DNA of 8,956 nucleotides. Origin: CANLBN01 sp050633525 (GTDB lineage Bacteria > Pseudomonadota > Gammaproteobacteria > Pseudomonadales > Cellvibrionaceae). Shown piece after piece: positions 7,733 to 8,956 of the stretch (position 1 is its first letter; every line of letters begins with the position of its first letter). Position numbers and translations under genes: made by a program. The notes under the pieces are model-generated. The model did not search any database. It saw nothing but the letters and a program-made list of their open reading frames with translations, and was not told where the DNA came from. The DNA lies in contig JBOEGR010000053.1 in NCBI GenBank assembly GCA_050633525.1, forward strand, positions 1-8,956. The letters run 5' to 3'.

Positions 7733-7877
7733 GCCCTAGACGCGACCGAAGTAATGAGTTTGATGATCCATCTCACGGCACGACGCCGTGAGAAACGCTG
7801 AGTGAGCAGGAGCGAATCAGCGTGGTGGTCGTCATCAAACTCATTGCTGAGGGAACCCGCAGGGTCGCATACGGGTA
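7733..7877. repeat. Structured intergenic repeat R1
   Basis: This 145-base element follows immunity copy 1 and recurs as R2. Terminal arms pair as GCGACC (7742-7747) with GGTCGC (7863-7868), flanked by CCC (7734-7736) and GGG (7873-7875). Inside is a perfect 14-base helix, AATGAGTTTGATGA (7753-7766) with 7832-7845. That helix encloses two hairpins. Hairpin A has a perfect 9-pair stem (7771-7779 with 7785-7793). Hairpin B has a 7-pair stem (7795-7801 with 7817-7823), with GCAGGAGC in its loop. The result is a three-way-junction-like fold. There is no T-run after the stems, so it is not a standard terminator, and no reading frame or target-site duplication was seen. It may be a non-autonomous mobile element or a structured 3' RNA. 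The element name and family are not known to me. Confidence 0.75.
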
Positions 7878-7900
7878 AAAACGTTTGGTTACTTTGCGTT

Positions 7901-7902
7901 NN
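7901..7902. other. Assembly gap or ambiguous bases (NN)
   Basis: Two N bases lie between the segment following R1 and codon 4 of the second immunity copy. By alignment with copy 1 (ATG AGC GAG CTC), at least the codons for MSE and the ribosome binding site are missing, so the gap probably hides more than two bases. Sequence before the gap is repeat-associated (7878-7900), which suggests a break caused by a multicopy element. Confidence 0.8.
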
Positions 7903-8517
7903 CTCAGCCTACTAAGCGGCAAAATTACTAACCTTAAAACCCATAAAGGCTATAAAAGTTTTATCAACTCCGGTGCGGTAAATGCCTCTGGCGTCTCTGC
8001 AACAACAGTCACAGGTGCAGCCGCCGTGGGCGCATTGGCGAGCGGTGCTTTTTTTAACTCTGCGTTTTTAACTGCCGCCGCGATGATGCAAGAGGATGTG
8101 ACTTACTTTAACTGTAAAGTGAATGGCATTCGTATTATGGGTTACTTCAATAAAGTGGCTTTTAAAAACACTGACGAAGTCGAATTTGTGGTGGAGTATG
8201 ATCAAGATGATCCCTCGCAAGCCTTTGCTTATGCCGTACGCAAGCCTAAAGAGCGTAAGCTGTGGGTGATGGATCGAATGGTGGATGGTGAAAATGTAAC
8301 CAAACAAATTTGTCGACGTTTTCCTATTATTATATTGATTTTTGGAGTGCCGTTTTCATTGGTCATGATGGTTTTAGTTTCTTTTTTTATGTATGGCAAT
8401 ATTGATATTATATTAGAGGGGTGGTTTACATTAGTTTTCCTTGGTATAGGGGGGGGGGCTACTTATGTATCTTGTAGCTTGGATGGGTTTACGTATTTCT
8501 TTTCTCCCCAAAGCTAA
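7903..8517 (+). CDS. Second immunity-like membrane protein (copy 2), start lost in gap, frameshifted end
   Basis: The frame matches copy 1 from its codon 4 (LSLLSGKITNLKTHKGYKSF) through the soluble domain (NCKVNGIRIMGYFNKVAFKN, VMDRM). It has an 8-residue insertion (SATTVTGA) in the Ala/Gly-rich stretch and a strongly diverged, 8-residue-longer membrane region. The true start lies in the NN gap; a frame from TTG 7885 exists but reads through the N codon and has no homology there. At the 10-G run (8449-8458) the frame leaves homology and stops at 8517 after about 17 unrelated residues. With 9 G it would run to 8668 and give 257 residues, exactly 16 more than copy 1, as the two length differences predict. 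No effector gene lies directly before it in this assembly, so it may be an orphan immunity gene against a related toxin (inference). Confidence 0.7.
   Translation, partial: LSLLSGKITNLKTHKGYKSFINSGAVNASGVSATTVTGAAAVGALASGAFFNSAFLTAAAMMQEDVTYFNCKVNGIRIMGYFNKVAFKNTDEVEFVVEYDQDDPSQAFAYAVRKPKERKLWVMDRMVDGENVTKQICRRFPIIILIFGVPFSLVMMVLVSFFMYGNIDIILEGWFTLVFLGIGGGATYVSCSLDGFTYFFSPQS
8449..8458 (+). repeat. Poly-G tract (10 G) in immunity copy 2
   Basis: Ten G at the position equivalent to the 12-G run of copy 1. Nine would keep the homologous frame, so the observed count is one too many. It may be a natural off state or a homopolymer error. Confidence 0.9.
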
Positions 8518-8668
8518 AATTGCCACTAAGATTATCGCTGCTCTCGGTTATGATAACCCTAAAGACCAAAGTCTTGCCGAGTTTGATTTGTTGGCAAAGC
8601 AACAATGGGAAAAAGAACACGGCAAGCCTTTCCCTGAAAGTGATGACTTATTTGTACTTCATTATTAA
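8459..8668 (+). pseudogene. Out-of-frame C-terminal part of immunity copy 2
   Basis: In the frame one base away from the upstream part, this segment encodes the end of the second membrane helix (MYLVAWMGLRISFLPKAKI), then IIAALGYDNPK and the terminal KPFPESDDLFVLHY. These match the end of copy 1 closely. An ATG at 8465 allows a formal 67-residue frame, but no ribosome binding site is evident because the G run lies directly upstream. Strong conservation right up to the stop suggests the frame was under selection recently, so this is better read as a phase-variable or mis-sequenced gene than as a decayed one. Confidence 0.65.
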
Positions 8669-8690
8669 ATAATATAAACGATGCCCTCCT

Positions 8691-8956
8691 GCCCTCAACG
8701 CGGCCGAAGTAATGAGTTTGATGATCCATCTCACGGCAGGACGCCGTGATAAACGCTGAGTGAGCAGGAGCGACAAACCTGCGGGAACAGGTTTGGATAG
8801 TTTTTAACTAGTCTCAGACTCGATGCCATGGATGGCATCGATCAATCAGTGCGGTAGTCGTCATCAAGGGGATGATGAAGGGAACCCGATCAAAAAATTG
8901 CTCCTGCATTTTTGAAGTACCCTACTTCCCTGTAGGGCAAGGGCCGCATACGGGTA
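8691..8956. repeat. Structured intergenic repeat R2 (R1 plus two insertions)
   Basis: The first 83 bases match R1 at 78 positions. A 71-base insertion (8774-8844) and a 50-base insertion (8889-8938) account exactly for the 121-base excess over R1. The terminal arm is GCGGCC (8700-8705) with GGCCGC (8942-8947), a compensated A-T to G-C change from R1. The long inner helix is reduced to TTGATGA (8718-8724) with TCATCAA (8861-8867). Hairpins: 8731-8737 with 8743-8749, 8774-8781 with 8788-8795, 8821-8829 with 8832-8840, 8890-8896 with 8909-8915, and 8920-8925 with 8932-8937. The window stops exactly where the shared end motif GCATACGGGTA ends. Confidence 0.75.
8774..8805 (+). terminator. Weak terminator-like hairpin after immunity copy 2
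   Basis: A perfect 8-pair stem (CAAACCTG with CAGGTTTG) and a 6-base loop are followed 5 bases later by TTTTT (8801-8805). The spacing from stem to T-run is longer than ideal, so termination would be inefficient. It is part of the 71-base insertion in R2 and may have another role. Confidence 0.25.

Noticed and set aside
7771..7793. Perfect 9-pair hairpin of R1 as an intrinsic terminator
   Set aside because: No T-run follows; the next bases are AACGCTGAG, so standard Rho-independent termination is not supported.
7885..7902. TTG 7885 as the true start of immunity copy 2
   Set aside because: The 5' codons are repeat-associated sequence unlike copy 1 and the frame reads through the N bases; homology begins at 7903.
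8449..8517. Programmed ribosomal frameshift at the 10-G run
   Set aside because: No slippery heptamer of the usual A/T-rich type or clear stimulatory structure was seen; copy 1 needs no shift with 12 G, so slippage or sequencing error explains it more simply.
7733..8956. Repeats R1/R2 as a CRISPR array
   Set aside because: There are only two copies, each follows a gene, lengths differ by 121 bases, and there is no repeat-spacer periodicity.

Overview
This window holds a type VI secretion (T6SS) payload module, probably from a marine-type gammaproteobacterium. That placement is an inference. It rests on moderate GC content, the VgrG/PAAR/VasX-like gene set, a CRP-like site and composite hairpin repeats between genes. 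No rRNA or tRNA is present to fix the taxon. Two N bases and two long G runs suggest draft-quality assembly in places.

Layout. Positions 1-1141 (minus strand) hold the N-terminal 380 codons of a large protein built like a polymorphic toxin; its C-terminus lies outside the window. Positions 1142-1484 are a divergent regulatory region with a CRP-like palindrome, a sigma70-like promoter for the leftward gene, a second palindrome, and a structured leader just before vgrG. A co-directional cluster follows. It comprises vgrG (1485-3257), a PAAR tip protein with a C-terminal extension (3276-4037), a 968-residue effector with a VasX-type N-terminus and a multi-pass membrane C-terminus (4089-6995), and a small membrane protein overlapping the effector stop by 4 bases (6992-7717) that is the likely immunity protein. 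A second, diverged copy of the immunity gene follows (7903-8668). It lacks its first codons at an NN gap and is broken by one extra G in a poly-G tract.

Each immunity copy is followed by a copy of one intergenic repeat (R1 7733-7877, R2 8691-8956). R1 folds on paper into a closed multi-helix structure. R2 is R1 plus two hairpin-bearing insertions of 71 and 50 bases. The innermost six pairs of the terminal helix show a compensatory A-T to G-C change between R1 and R2.

How the genes work together (inference from known families): VgrG trimers plus PAAR form the T6SS spike. The PAAR extension and the VasX-type N-terminus probably load the effector on the spike. The effector C-terminus would permeabilise the membrane of a rival cell, and the membrane-anchored immunity protein would protect the producer and its sisters. 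The most unusual signals are the poly-G tracts at equivalent positions in the two immunity paralogues, the structured repeat family, and the vgrG leader with competing pairings around its Shine-Dalgarno sequence.
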